62,439 nucleotides of DNA, from contig JAHBMJ010004037.1 in assembly GCA_018398765.1 (NCBI GenBank), positions 1 to 62,439 on the forward strand, given 5' to 3'. This document shows, one piece after another, positions 1 to 18,434 of this stretch. Every line of letters begins with the position of its first letter. Positions within the stretch are counted from its first letter, which is position 1. The position numbers were made by a program, and so were the translations under genes. The notes under the pieces are model-generated. The model saw only the letters and a list, made by a program, of their open reading frames with translations. It did not search any database and was not told the DNA's origin. The stretch is from Chromera velia. Its lineage: Eukaryota > Sar > Chromeraceae.

Positions 1-22
1 CACACACACACACACACACAGC

Positions 23-55
<33 letters not shown>

Positions 56-391
56 ACACACACACAATGCAGGCGTTTATGCACATACCCGCATTCATCG
101 GTGAAAAAACGGAGAGAAAGACATTTCGAAAGGACGAATCTGTGAAAGGTATGCAGGCAGTCTGTTTCGAAGGGCTTGCTCGTTTCTGTGTGCCATGCCA
201 ATGCTTCTGTATGGGCTTTTGTTCCTGTGGTGATTCGAGCGAACACCTGCGCGTTGCTCCAAACATCAAGAGAGGGCTCGCAGTAAAGAGTGTTTGTTGT
301 GTTGATGGATCTCAATGCCAGCAACTCTGTCCCACACAGGCTTCAACGCTCTCACGGACAAACAAGATAGACTCAGACGCTGAACATACTG
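1..391. other. 3' flank of the RCC1 gene with a (CA)n tract
   Basis: Bases 1-66 are an almost pure (CA)n microsatellite. The rest, up to the stop codon of the minus-strand RCC1 gene, shows no convincing exon. A plus-strand open frame at 67-435 has no splice context or recognisable protein features. This stretch is probably 3' UTR and downstream DNA. Confidence 0.5.
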
Positions 392-5531
<5,140 letters not shown>

Positions 5532-8209
5532 GACGCAGCGCAAGCAGGATGGACGTCAGACACCCAAGTAGAATAGACAGGGAAAGGAAGGAGGGCAAAA
5601 AGGCAAAGGACTGCGACGTACTGAAAGTGTAAAAATCTAAATGGGCTGCTCATTGCGCAGGAATCCTCGCCAGACTCGTCTTCAGAGACTGTTCAGACAA
5701 CCACACTGCGCAAGAGGCTTGCGGGCTTCGCCAAGCGATGCACTCCCCCGTCTTCCTGTTCTTTCTTTCTGTCTGACAACAAGAAAGCTGGGGATGAAGA
5801 GTGAGGGGAAATGTGATCGACTGAACCGACTAAATGCAAGGGGCGGCGCGCATGCTTCTCTTAATTCTCCGATAAGGACAACTTAAACGCTACAACTCGA
5901 CAAACCGCGGCCACGCCAGTGTGTCGGCGCAGGGAATCCCAAAGCATGGCTGCAGAGTCGATCGAGCAAGCTGTCAGTCAGGTGCCTGCATGGTCTTTCT
6001 CTGTGCAGTGTGCAGCTCGGTAGCTATAGCTATATACGTACATGTAGACAGCTATTAATATTCTTACAAGTGAGTGCGCGCGCTTTGCGCGCGGAAGTGA
6101 CTAAGGTCTTGTCACCCGACTCTTGTGAGTGTGTTAATTATGACGTACGGGCTAAAGGAAAACGTTAAAAAACATAAGCATGCAGTATTACGGTCTGATT
6201 ACTAAATCTTTTCCTGAGCTACTATTGGTATCCAAATCCATCAATTACACATTTACTGAACTGAATGCATTTAACATCATTATGACTTTAAAAAATTATG
6301 TATTCAATCAATGAACCAGTTGTTATGTTGAACTTAATTCCTAGACTTAGTCATAGCTACTTCCGATCTATCATACATCTAATATAAATGCCGAGTAGTG
6401 CCAAAATTAACATTGTAATTAGAGTTTTGTAAAAAGAGAAATTAATAGTAAGAAAACACAATCTTTCAAATTGAGTGCTTGAACGCCCAGGCAGGATCAC
6501 AATAATTTGAACTGCCGATGCCGGCCGATACCCCTCGAGCTAGCCCCTGAGGCACTCACCCAACTAGTTGGGTGTATCATATGCAAGCTATATCGTGTGC
6601 ATTATCTCAGGGCCCCCGGGCCGGCTGGGCTGACTCCGCGCGAGTGATTTGAGGGGCATGTATATATTTAGCCGAGGCGATCGCAGCTCCGTACGAGTTT
6701 CTATCATAATTTTGCGTGATATCGATCCTCCCCCCAAAAGATGGAGAGCTGCGATCTAGAGCTAGGCTGCAATATACAAGTGTATGCGATCTCAGCTAGG
6801 GCCTCTCGGCTGATCTCAGCAAAGCTGATCCGAGTCTGCCCCCGAGGCGATTAAAAGCTTGTTCAGCGATGTTCGCGCTATAATTTGCGCACGAATTAAG
6901 GCAAGTGTGAGAATTAAGTTTGTGTGCGCGCGACCTCAGATGGCAGTTCGGGTAAATCTAAGGCCCTGATCACTAGCTTGATATCGATCGAGAATTAAAA
7001 ATGTTATCACGGAAAATCAAGAAGTATTTTGAAATGGCATGCATGATAAACTAGATGACAAACCCCTTAATCATCATTTTTGAAATGGTCATAAAATTGA
7101 AATTCATAAGCCTTAGCTAGCCTTAGCTAAGCAGGCTGAGTGACCCTCGCCAAATAAAAACGTGAAAGGATAAATTTTCCCGGCAAAAAAAAAAAAATCT
7201 GCAATTAAAAAAAAGAAAAACATTTTAAATATTAGTTTGCATATGTGTACATGCAGGCTAATGTATGCATAAGAAAAGTATTGAAAATTCACCTAAAAAT
7301 TCTTTATGCTAGATATGCTTCTCATTCATGGAGACAATGCATTCATTCAAACAAAAACAAGACAATGCACACAATATTATGTCAAAATGTGTGGAATCTT
7401 ATGAATTAAATATAATTTGCGGAAGATAAAATGTCTTGCAAGCTAGCTTGCGGGTAAGTGTGCAACGCACAACGACCGAATGGTACAAATCATAAGCGAA
7501 ATCTTTAACTTTTTTCTTTGCCACACATCTCACAAGCTGGGGTATTTGTCAATGGGAGCAGAAAGACAATACGAAGTGAGCGCCAAAGCGGATGAGACAG
7601 CAGAAATAATACCAGCAGCTGCTTCCATTCGCCCGTCGTGGCCTTCACGCTCTCTTCCTGTCTCCGCCTTGTTCTCAGCTTGCGCCTGCACCCAACAGGA
7701 GACAAAAATCGGAAGTAGACAGATAGAAATATGTATGCCAAGCGTGCGTATGCGTGAAAAAGAAAAGGATGATCAGTACTCCGGCAAAACCAAGCAATCG
7801 GATCCCCACGTGCCTCTTAAGGAGGTTCAAAGTGAGAGAGAGAAGGATGGGGCTTCCCAAAGCGAAACGAGATTTCAACGAAAAGAGGAAGAAGGAGGAG
7901 GAAATGAAGAAGCGAGAAATCGACTGCATGCATGAAAATAGCACCGACCGAAGCGAGAAAAAAAAAAAAAGAATTAAGGGGAGCGATCGAAGGGTTCGTG
8001 CATGCACCGAGTGGAAGGAAGGTACAAAAGCTAGAGGAACAGAAGGAGCTAGGAATGAATGAAAGGGGGAGACAGAAAGAAAGAAAGAAAGAGACGGCTT
8101 GGTCAGAGCGGGGATGTCCGAAGAAGAAATGCGCCGACCGAAGCAGACGTGAGGAGGGGGGGCGGGGGACAAAAAACATGTATTCATAGGTAGAACGTTT
8201 GCCAAATCT
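5532..8209. other. AT-rich intergenic spacer
   Basis: This lies between the start of the RCC1 gene and the 3' end of the next minus-strand gene. From about 5900 to 7480 there are no open frames over 60 codons and almost no microsatellites, unlike the introns. It contains many ATTAA, CTAGCT and GATC words and a perfect hairpin at 6077-6093. The 7480-8209 part is purine-rich with (GAAA)n-like stretches and open frames that lack splice context, so I do not call genes there. Its left part should hold the RCC1 promoter; I could not pick out a TATA box or start site. Confidence 0.6.
6077..6093. repeat. CGCGCG intergenic hairpin, copy 1
   Basis: Perfect 7-bp arms CGCGCGC and GCGCGCG with a TTT loop. 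On the opposite strand the neighbourhood reads CACTTCCGCGCGCAAAGCG, closely matching the hairpin near 51562. Confidence 0.75.
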
Positions 8210-8902
8210 TCACGCAGGGCTGGAATTAAGTCGCATCATGCAATTGAAGGAAGGAAGAGCACGATGGATCGAGAGAGAGAGACTGCTTGCAAGTTCCAAC
8301 GGACGGACCCAAATGTGAGCGTCAGTGAGAATGTGAGCTGCTGCGAGCCTCTCTGCACTTCCCTCTCCGTACGTCCACCCTTTTCCTTTTGAGCCTCGGC
8401 TTTTGTCGGGTTGTCCGAAGGATGACTCTTCTCTTTCGCCAGCAGTAGCGGCAGCAGCCGCATGAGACAGGTACCGAAACTTCTTCATGAATGGGGGAGG
8501 GGGAACCTCTGAACAGGGCGCCGGGGGCACGCCTTCATGACTTTCGGCCGTCATTGTCGACTCTTTTCGACCGTTCGCTCGTCTACCTGCTCTCTTCTGC
8601 TCATTCTTGTGAAAATCCACGCCGAGGGAAGCGATCGCAGCAAGAAGGGGTGGCTCGACTGGAAGTGAGGGGGCCTTTTCTTCCCTCCTGATGAGGGCTT
8701 CGGTTGCTCGACAGTGAAGACGTTTGACGAAATCTTGCGGCAGCTGATACACGGAGCTCGCAAACACGGCCTGCATGAACACAGACAGAAAAGAAAAGAC
8801 GGAGGGACACGCGCACACATGCTTGACCGATCCGCTCCCTCTATCCATTTGTTCCTACTTCACTGGTGTGATTCAATCTTTCATCGACTCATCAATCAAG
8901 AA

Positions 8903-8941
<39 letters not shown>

Positions 8942-9296
8942 CATTCATTCATTCATTCATTTGGGGTGTCGGTCGGTCGGTCAGGAAGCCAGTCGCAAGT
9001 TGTCATTTGGAGTCGTGCTGCCAAAAAAGGAAATCAGTCGCACAACTCCCACGGATTTACAATTTCCATGCATCATTTCATCAAGATCAAGCTGTAGCGC
9101 TGGTTCTGACTTGCAACAACAATAAAGCAGCTAGCCTCATGAGCTCCGACAAGCGAATGACGCACGCGAAGTCTTGACTATGCAGGCTCGACAAGGAAGT
9201 ATCGGGAGGCAGACAGGCAAGCCGACTGGCCACGATGCAGAAAGGTAGACAGAGCATTAGACGGACACAGAGACCGATAGACAGACAGAGACAGAC

Positions 9297-9327
<31 letters not shown>

Positions 9328-12300
9328 TATGACACACAGCAGAGAGATAGACATAGACAGAAAGACCCGCAGACGGACCTGCATGAGAATGAGAGCGCCA
9401 TCCCCTTTGTCCCATTCCCCCATACACTCTTCCGATGCCACACAATTGCCGGAGGTAGGCTGCATGTAGGAACTGGATTCGCCTTTTTCGAGGGACTCTG
9501 CTGTGTCTGCTGGCGTGTTGCTGAGGCTGAAGCGGTTCGCTTGGCCTTCCGAGAGTGACACCGGTCTATAGAGCAGAAAAAGAAGTTCCACAAAAGCCCG
9601 AAGACCCACGCGAGAGTCGATTCGAACAATCGGCAGCCTCTCCTTGCCGGGAGTCCTTTCGCGCGAGACAATGCGCATCTGCACGTACGTACAAAGTCGA
9701 TCAGAAGGAAGGAAAACAAACATTCGATGTACATGGCTACGACCAGCGACATGAAGAGATGCAGAAGTGATGAGTATGCAGAGCCACAGACACGTACAAA
9801 GAGAGGGAAGGTGGCTGCAGGGATGAAACTCATGGGGGAGAATCAAATCAGAGAAAAGCCCCGGCCCCCACATATACCGTTTGTACACAAAGATACAATC
9901 AGCAAGATGGGGTGGAATTGAAATCAAAAGTCCAAAGTGCAATGCAGCGCTTGAATGCAAAGAAAGGACGAACAGAAGAACAAAAGAAGGGGGGCAAAAG
10001 ATGATAATTAAATTGAATGATGGACAAGGTGAACAAAACGACGGTGGACAGAACGACAATTGAGGGACGCACACAGACAGAAAAAAAGCAGATGCATGCA
10101 GCATCGATCGATCGATCACAAACACCCGAACAAAATCTACCAGTGGAAAGGAAGAGAAAGCCAGAGAGACCGAGAAAAAAGCAACAAGAGGACGAAAGAC
10201 ATGCAGGCAAACTGAAAGACGTTAGACAGGAAGGCAGACACACAGATAGAAAGACAGACAGACAGACACACAGGCAGGCAGCCGCGTCACCAGTTCGCCA
10301 TGCAGACCCCCACCCATGCATGAACAACAAACCGGAAGTTGACACCGAAGGGTAGGAAAGGTCAGGAGTGACAAAGAGAGAACCGACGGAAGGGCAAGAA
10401 GACCATGGGAGCTTTCTTTTTCAAGTGTGGAGAAATCAGAAACAAGAAGAAGGCGGCAAAGGTCGGTCGAGAGACAAGGACCAATTAAGAAAACGGAAGG
10501 AAACTAGCTTACGGACCTCCTGCAGTTTGGGAGAGAACGCTTCGATGACACAGGTATGGGCAAATACCCGAGCCCATTGGTTGAACTTCCCCCCTTGTCC
10601 TCTGCCAGCCTTCATGTGCCCTGTTGGAGACAGAGGGGAGTTGGAAGAGCTCAATGACCGGGGTTCCCGATCCCCTCCAAGGATGGTTGTCCAGCTCATC
10701 AAGGGTCGTTCTCCGTCCGCCCTGTCATCCCGTACCTCGAATACAACGTCAGCGTGTTTGCCGGCTGTCGGACCAGACACCCAGGAGTGCAAAGCAGACT
10801 CGGGGACCTCCGCCGCACCGTTTCCCTCTGCAAATTCGGTGCGGACCCCCGAGGACGAGACAGAGAGGGGCAACGACCGTGCGCTGCCAGTAACTGTTCT
10901 GTCTCCCCCAATTGAACTTGACTGTTCAGGAAGAGTTCCTCCAGATTCTCCTCCGCAAGATCCAGAGACTATCCGAGGTGCCAGTTTCAAATTTTTTTCC
11001 GAGGCTTTTTTTCTTTTGTTGTGATGATCCACTGGGCAAACTTCTTCTCCTCTTCTTTCCCCCGCTGATTCACTTGTTCTCTCGAGGTATTCTTTTTGAG
11101 AGGGCTCCGGAGAGACCCCGAAAACTCCTGAGAGAAGACGAATGACACACAAAATCAAATGTGTCAGAAAGGGGGCAGTCCATTAAAACCGCGCCAGAAG
11201 CGGCATACACGCCGATACCTCCCAGCAAGCAGCAGGGGTCTGACTTCTTCTATGCATTATTTTGACAAGCAAGGAGGGCACGGTGAAGGAGGGGGGAGGA
11301 AAACGTTACAAATCAAACTGACGGAGGGAGGACACAAGCCGCTGACCATTTGCAATGATTTGAAGGGCGGTAGCTCCTTTTTTGTCAGGGGTCGCGGCAG
11401 CTCTCCAAAAGGATCCCGACTTATTCTTCAGAAGAAAGCGAATCATTTGAAGATTTTCCCACCTGCATGATCGAGCCAGAATTTGGATATGCACTAATAT
11501 AGCAAATATTCTGTCGTCACCTTGAGAAACGGTTCTCCATGAATCACTAGGGGCAAAGGAGAAGTGTAACACGCGTGCCCGGCAGCACATCCATCCATCC
11601 ATCATGATGCACAAATCAAATTCGAGTCACGCTCTTCAATGCGTTGCAGATCAGAGAACTCAGGGGGGACGGTGGAGACAGTTTGCTGATCACGTAAAGG
11701 ATTATAATGTTACATCGGTCCTCTTTCGCAGCCTACTGCATATCTTGTCTGCCATTCTTTTCTTGCTTCGTACTCCTCAAATTACAAGCTTTCCTTTCGT
11801 TCTTCCGATTTGTCACACGGCTGTTTGTAAGTATTCTGACCAGTCTTATGGCCCCTGCCAGGTCTTGCATAAATTTTGCGAATCTTGCCCCGACCCACCC
11901 CTAAAAGACCTGACCAATCTACTTGTCTTTCAACAATATGCTACTTTTCTCTTCACCTTCATTGGCTCCTTTGCGTCAATCTTTCCTCTTTTCCTTTTTG
12001 TTACGCCTCCACTCTGGCCCGCAACACAGTTTTCTTTCTGTCTGTTCATCTGTCTGTCTGTCTACCTGTGTGTGTGTGTGTCTGTCTGTAATTTCTTCCC
12101 ACCCAACCGCCCCCCTCCCTCTCCCTCTCTCCCTCTGCTCCCACCCTCACTGCCTGCCGCCTTTCTCTCCCTATTTTTGCCTGTCTCTTTTTGTCTGCCT
12201 GGCGCTTTTCCGCTTACCTGGCTGCAGTGTGAACGCAGGTATCCCCCTTGGCATCCTTGGTCGAGAGTTGCAGTACGTGGTTTGAGTCAGCAGACAAACG

Positions 12301-15300
12301 CGATATGCTTTCGCCCAGATCCGAGAGTTCACATAGCAAAAGCCCCGTCGTTTCACTCTGCATCCAATAAATAAATAAATTAAAAAAAAAGGCCCGTCGT
12401 TGCCCTCTGCATCGCCGGCAAAAACGAGTGGATAGTAGAGACAAAGAGCCACATGCAGCGCTTTTAATGGCTACGGAAAAATGTTTGCGCCACAAGAGGC
12501 CCAAACCTTTTGAATGATTCCAATTTGAAGTACCACGCGTGTCATGCATGTGCTGATTTGGGGACAGGGGGACGAACCAATTTTCGACTGCTATCAGACT
12601 TAATCGCAATTTTGGCGAAAGTCAAGAACACCGGAAGGGGGAAACGACATGGCTGAGGAAAAACACGGCGTGCAACAGAGAGAGATGTTGGCCCACCTTA
12701 AAACCCCCTTTTCCCCTCCTGGCAAGCCGATGTAGAATTGTTCCGTTTGTTTCCGTTCCTGGTTGATTGGACGTGGCGGCAGTCGGTTCGTTGAGTTCCA
12801 GAATTGAAGAGGAAAGCTGAGTGGCACAACTGGAGGTTGTCCCTCGGCCGCCAAAGACTGCGTGCATGAGCAGAAGAGACAAAAAAGAAAAATGCATGCA
12901 TGGAATTGCTGCAAGGTTTCATGCACTACTTCGCTCCAGCCCTACCGTCTACCTGTGGTAATGTTCCTGTAAAGTACGTGCGTGAGAGATGGACAAACAC
13001 GGACAAGCAGAGAGAGAGAGAGAGAGAGACAAAGAAAGAGACGGATAGAGAGAACGGGAAACAAAGACGTAGCAAAAGTGGGCCAATCATCCTCTAAAGT
13101 GCAGATGAAAATACTAATCCGGAAAGAGGAGGAGAGGACAGTTGGACTGCAAGACCGAGCCAGAAAAGAGATCGAATTAACTGATTGATTCATTGCCAAG
13201 GAGGACTGCATGTCGTTGTCCATGGATGTCACGAAGGGGGGGGAAGGAAAGCACCTACGAGTGACTGCATGTCTCAAGCGACAAGACCAGTTTCATCGTT
13301 GTCTCTCGTGGCTTACCGCCAGCAGGGATCCAGTCACGATGCAACTTCCGCACCAATTCCAACGCAGGGGAGTCGCAGTGTCCTTCTATACAGGAAGAGA
13401 AAAGTGCGCAGAGGTCGCTCAGGTCTGTCCCCAAAGCAGCGGGCGAATCTAAAAAGTCAGAAACCACACGAGCGCCCCCCTCGTCCCCCTGCAAAGATCG
13501 AATGAGGTGTGTGTACTTAATTAATTATGTGGGATTGATAACGAGAAGGGCAAAACGACATACGTACTTGTTAGATGAACCGAGAAAATCCTGACATTCT
13601 CTTTCCACTTGGCAGAGCAACAGAAACAAAACAAACACAAAGACTTTGCAAGCCGAGGGAGGTCGGGACCCTGCGGGAATTTGAAAGAAAAAGCCAACAA
13701 AGTCGGACAGACAGCAGAAGTGACCGACCCATCTTGCTGCTTTGAAGACTCTGTGAGGCACCTTCATCGTCTGTGTCGGTTTAACACTCTTTTCCTCTGG
13801 CTGCGGTTCGTCTTCGCTTTCCACCATCCCTCCTCGATGAGCATTCAGATTTGTTCTGAGAAAACCCGATGAAGTTTTGGAAGGAGAGAGCCGAGCGCCC
13901 TCTCTTGCAGCAACGGGGAAACCGTCTGCTTGGCTCTCTCTTCTCTTGACAGCTTGTGCACGTCTGGAATGATCACCCGACATTTGTTCAACTCCTTCTC
14001 CTGCTGTTTCTGTTCGGCAACTTTTCAAGTGAACCATGCGAGTTCCACTGTGTCCACTCCGCTGCGGGGGCAGGTTCGCGTTCCGATGGATGGATGTGCC
14101 TACAACGCATGGCTGAAGGCACTGTGAATTTTCCTCCTCTGACATTGCCTCTGGCCATGGGATGTCTGCCCCCCCCCCTCCATTTTCAAATACCACAGGC
14201 CCTGCCCCTATTCCGGACTTGAAATTTGTTGAGGCCGCAACCTCTGCTTGAATCAGCGATGCGACCTTACTCAGGTCGGAGGCACACAAAGGGAGGAAGC
14301 CTTGAGGGGGCCCCCCGCACCCCCCCGTGAGCCTCTGCAGTTCTTCTTTGAAGGAACAACTGGAGAAGAGACTGACGAGGGTGCTCAGAGAACTCTGCAG
14401 ATACTCCAACCGGTCCAGACTCACCACCGGGGGCAGAATACACTCTTGTTGGCATGAACGATCCCCCCCATCTTGGGAGAAAAGATTCCCCCCATAAAGA
14501 ATTGCCGGATCATTCATGCTAGGTCTCATCTCGAACAGCTCTTTGTTACAACACAATGCCTCCATTACCAGAAGCTCATCTATAGTGATGCCTGCATCCA
14601 GAGGACAGCGAGTTCCAGAAGTTCGGATGAACACAGATAGATATGCACACTTGAAATTATAGGCTGCGGGAACGTATGGCACAGTTCTAAAAACAACCAA
14701 CTTGGCTCACTTGACAACCAACCTGTCCGAAGCTTTGACTCAAGATGAATGAATGATAACACAGACAGAGCCCACATACGTCTCGGAAACTCATCGATTT
14801 CAGAGTGGAGGGAGGGAATCGATGCATGCACATATATCGGCTAGCCGAAGCCGAGCAGTGGCCCACCGGTTGAACCAAAACAATGAATCAACAACATGTG
14901 AATGTATTATGAGGTACAAAGAAGCCTGAGTGCCTGCGTTTTGGTCTAAGGTACATGCAATCTAGTGAAGCTCCAGGATTGACGCATCTCATGTATCTGT
15001 ACACACACATGCGCGATCGAGGGGGGGCCTGCATGCCCCAGCTGCAAGATTGACGCACAGGCCCGACCGACAGTGGAGGAGACACATCCATTCATCCATT
15101 AATTCATCTGCACAATCTTCCTTCCATTGCATCTATCCGCATGGTCTGTCGATTGGTCAAGTGACAACCGCGCGCGAGGCCCACTCCTCGAATTAGCTTC
15201 TTTCGTCCTTTCTTCATAGCGTCAAATGTTCACACGAATCTCAAACTAAGCATAAAAGAGAAAGCGTAACTTGGCAGGCACCCACCTGCAGCAGCCCTTT

Positions 15301-15559
15301 TTTCCCGAAGAGAGAGATCGAGGTCCCACGGTCTGAGCAAAGGCCCCCCGTCCTCATTTTCATTTGCGCCTCTGATTCCATCTTGAGGACAGGAGGACTC
15401 CGCAGACTGCAACTGATCATTCTGTTTCTGCAAAGAGCAGACGTGAAAACAGATCTTCGAGTCTTATGGATTGGGGCTGTGTTGTCATCGTCTTGACACC
15501 AAGAGTCCTTCTCAGTGTAAACATAAGCGTCAGACAACGCACAAAAAAAGAGAAGCGCG

Positions 15560-15598
<39 letters not shown>

Positions 15599-15627
15599 AC
15601 CCACACCCACACACACACACACACACG

Positions 15628-15665
<38 letters not shown>

Positions 15666-17621
15666 ATGCAGTGGGGACGGAACACGGGGTTGACGCAGAA
15701 ATGCAGTCCATTGATGCGACTGTATTGATGCGGACCTGCAGAGCATCAATGACTTTGAGAGAGTCCAGAAGAAGTGTCACAGAATCGATCGCTGCATTCC
15801 GCGTTTTTGCTGTTGATGTTGTATCCATCCTTTTGGACCCGTTTGTCTGCCGAAGAGGATCTACTGTGGAATGAACTGCGCTCGGGTTCTCTTTCTTCGC
15901 AGACGCAAGGAGACTTTCCAAACACCTGTCCGCCCTCTCAAGAGAATCTTCAAAATTGGAGACTGCGGAGAGTGCGTGTTCTGTCAGCAGAACCTCTCCG
16001 ACAGGAAAACCTGCCTGCACAAAAAAGAAATCAACGAGAGAAGAAAGAGAGAGGCCAGGTCGATTCCAAGACCAGCAATGAAAGGACACAGATTTTCTCT
16101 CCGTTCTTTACAAAAAAAACGGTTCTAGGTACACATTCATTAGTACGCTGCATGCAAAGTCACTCAGGAACAGATCGCATGCAAGGGGGTCATATCAACG
16201 GACGATCAAAACATGCCGGCCCAGAGTCTCAGTCTCTCTGCAGCCCCTTCTGTCTTTCATACCGGCTGTGGGGATGTGTTGTGTGATTTACCCTGTCGAT
16301 ACAGACGTTTTCTGGTCTATCTGTAGTTTGGTCGTTCCATCGTTGGATCGGTCGCTGTGTCTGCCTGACTGTTTGTCTGTCTGTTCCTTTATTCCTCAAT
16401 ATTTTTCGATGCATACGTCAACACTCGCATGCAGTGGACAGAGAAAGAGAGAAACAGCTGACCGATACAAGGGCTTCGCGGTTGGAAGCTCCACCGTACC
16501 CTTCCCTACCACCATTGAGATTTTCCCAGAGGGGCCGAAGCAGAGCTGCATCCTTCAGGGCGTCTGCTTTCTTGGAGATGAGCGACAGGAGCAGGGGGTC
16601 CCTCTTACCGCTGCATGCACAGACAGATTCGATCAATGAAAACATGAGAGGTAGACGGTATGATTTCGGGTTTCAACAGAGGGTCCGGCCGATTCTGTCT
16701 TGTGCTTTTCTTTCTTTTTTTTTCGGATGCGCGCCTTCTTGACTTTCAAAAGACAGAAAAAAAGTAAAAGATGCGCAGCTCTTCACCTCTCTTGTGATGA
16801 GTTGTTTCGATTCGTTTCCTGTCTCGAACCCCGCCTCTCTGACCCAGACTGTTGCTGTCTGTTTCCGCACTCACCCGACATGAATTGTCCCAGAAAGAAA
16901 GTGTGCCAGCTCCTTTAGCCGCACCTCTTCACTTCGCAGCCTGAAAAAACAAATCAAAAAAACACTTGACGATCCACAATCTCAGCATTTAGCAAAGCAT
17001 ATGTACATGACAGGAATCAGCTGTCTTTTTTCGTGATTCTACATTTCGTCCATCACCAAACACAGACGGTCTTTGAGTCTGTCGGTGCTCTACTCCAAAA
17101 TCGTCGTCAATCTTTGAGTTTGGCACCAAATATATATCGTCCTTGGATGGAACAGTGCACACGCAACTGCGTCCCATTGAAACAGCGATCACATCTCGAT
17201 TCCTCGCATCAAACAACAGCGGAAAAAAAAGTGTTACCCACAGAGAACCATTCAAGGTGATTCTGGCAGGTTCAAGGGGAAAAAGAGCAATCTTTGGTCA
17301 CGCACCCAAATGATCACCCCACACCTCTTCCCTCGAAGCTCTTTCCCTGTCTCCCTCCATTCCTCCCTCCCGCCCTTCACTCCCTTCCTACCAAATCCAT
17401 TCACTAGGGAATGTATGCATAGAAAGGCGAAAGGAAATACCTGAATAATGAATAACGCACGTATACGTGGACCGATTTGCAACTAAAGTAAAAAATTTTT
17501 TTGCAAGGTAAAAACTGGCTGACTTCTCGCAACAAGCACCACTTTCGCCAGAGTACTGCACGCACCTTTTCAAAGCGTCTTCTTGACTGCCAGACAATAC
17601 GGGAGATGGGGACTCCGCCAT
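8210..17621 (-). CDS. Unrecognised large protein, about 1,100 residues
   Basis: Minus-strand exons: 17621-17566 (ATG, MAESPSPVLSGSQEDALK), 16940-16875, 16610-16463, 16014-15736, 15427-15286, 14591-13762, 13488-13317, 12857-12697, 11462-11347, 11004-10517, 9678-9379 and 8770-8210 (stop). Phases agree at every junction except 12697 to 11462, where a phase-0-to-2 exon is missing, possibly near 12.4-12.6 kb. I do not recognise the family. The N-terminal third is helical (RLRSEEVRLKELAHFLSG; HALSAVSNFEDSLERADRC). A short LRPWDLDLSLREKR segment recalls the PWD motif of M3-family oligopeptidases, but no HEXXH zinc site appears, so I do not assign that function. No signal peptide or membrane helix was seen. 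The middle exon (276 codons) is Ser/Gly-rich and poorly structured. Introns hold (GACA)n, (GA)n and (CA)n tracts. Confidence 0.55.
8900..8960. repeat. (TTGA)n/(TTCA)n tetranucleotide tract
   Basis: Eight or more ATTG repeats pass directly into (ATTC)n. The tract lies in the intron between exons 9678-9379 and 8770-8210 of the minus-strand gene. Confidence 0.9.
9279..9330. repeat. (GACA)n microsatellite
   Basis: ACAGACAG repeats on the plus strand, (CTGT)n on the coding strand, just inside the intron following exon 9678-9379. Confidence 0.9.
15556..15664. repeat. Compound (CA)n-(GA)n microsatellite
   Basis: GCGCGC leads into (CA)n with CCCAC interruptions, then (GA)n. Read on the coding (minus) strand this is (CT)n followed by (GT)n. 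It sits in the intron between exons 16014-15736 and 15427-15286. Confidence 0.9.
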
Positions 17622-17938
17622 GATCACGACCAGGTGGCTTAGGAGAATTCCTTTTACTCTTCTGATCCTGTTCTCCGCCTGCGGATATGTTTTCAGCTGA
17701 ATCGGCAAACAATTACTTTCTCTTCTTGACGTCTAGTTCCCTTTCAGAAAAGAGGACCGGTCTGCCAAATCACTCAGCCTCTTCAAGGCTCATGTTGAGC
17801 TGCTGTACACAGTGGAAGACGGCATACATATAGATCTGTAATTACGTACGACGTGGCACGTACTGCATATGATAGTCTGCATCGACTCATTTCCGTATAT
17901 TCGATTCGCATCATGTATACTACAGAGTGTTAAATTCA

Positions 17939-17963
17939 GTATATATATATATATATATATATA
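17939..17963. repeat. (TA)n microsatellite
   Basis: About eleven TA dinucleotides in the divergent spacer. It is the only clear (TA)n tract I noticed in the window. Confidence 0.9.
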
Positions 17964-18043
17964 CGTGTGTAGAACTTCAACGTGTGCATGTCTATAAAAA
18001 AAAGCAACTCCTTAAAAAAAAAACATGCATGCAAGTTTGCAAG

Positions 18044-18067
18044 TTCGCGCGCATTCGTGCGCGCGAA
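18044..18067. repeat. CGCGCG intergenic hairpin, copy 2
   Basis: Perfect inverted repeat: TTCGCGCGCA, loop TTCG, TGCGCGCGAA. Located in the divergent spacer about 370 bp upstream of the plus-strand ATG. Confidence 0.8.
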
Positions 18068-18434
18068 GCTAAACTAAAGCGTTTTCATGCGGTCGATTAA
18101 GTTTGTGCGCGTCCTCGCGCAGCTCGGGCTGCATGCTAAACCTGTCGCCCTGCATGATCGACACGAATCCTGCATATATACAGTATCTAACATGTCCACT
18201 TCATGATAACCCCGGCAATCTCCAGCGTACTCCGGTAGTTTCACACGCGAGGCATTCCGTAGAGATGTTTTCGACAGAAAGCGCTTGGTCAAGCCAGATT
18301 TCTTCTCTCCCATCGTTTTACGAAAAGAAGGGGCCCCAATCGGTCTCTCTGTGTGTCATTCAAGACCCCGTCTCTGTCACTTCCTTTCCTTAACGGCCTG
18401 CTCTCGCTACGTTTGGTGCGGATTCTTTTCCACA

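Larger units (their letters stand above)
17622..18434. promoter_or_regulatory. Divergent intergenic region, candidate bidirectional promoter
   Basis: 813 bp between the ATG of the minus-strand gene (17621) and the ATG of the plus-strand membrane-protein gene (18435). It contains a (TA)n tract at about 17941-17962, a perfect 10-bp-arm hairpin at 18044-18067, TGCATGC words, and an ATTAAGTTTGTG segment shared with the other spacer (6912-6924 region). No core promoter element can be assigned with confidence. The promoter role is inferred from the head-to-head layout. Confidence 0.5.

Noticed and set aside
7480-8205. Open frames on both strands in the spacer
   Set aside because: Purine/pyrimidine-skewed sequence with mutually overlapping frames, no domain, and no convincing donor or acceptor.
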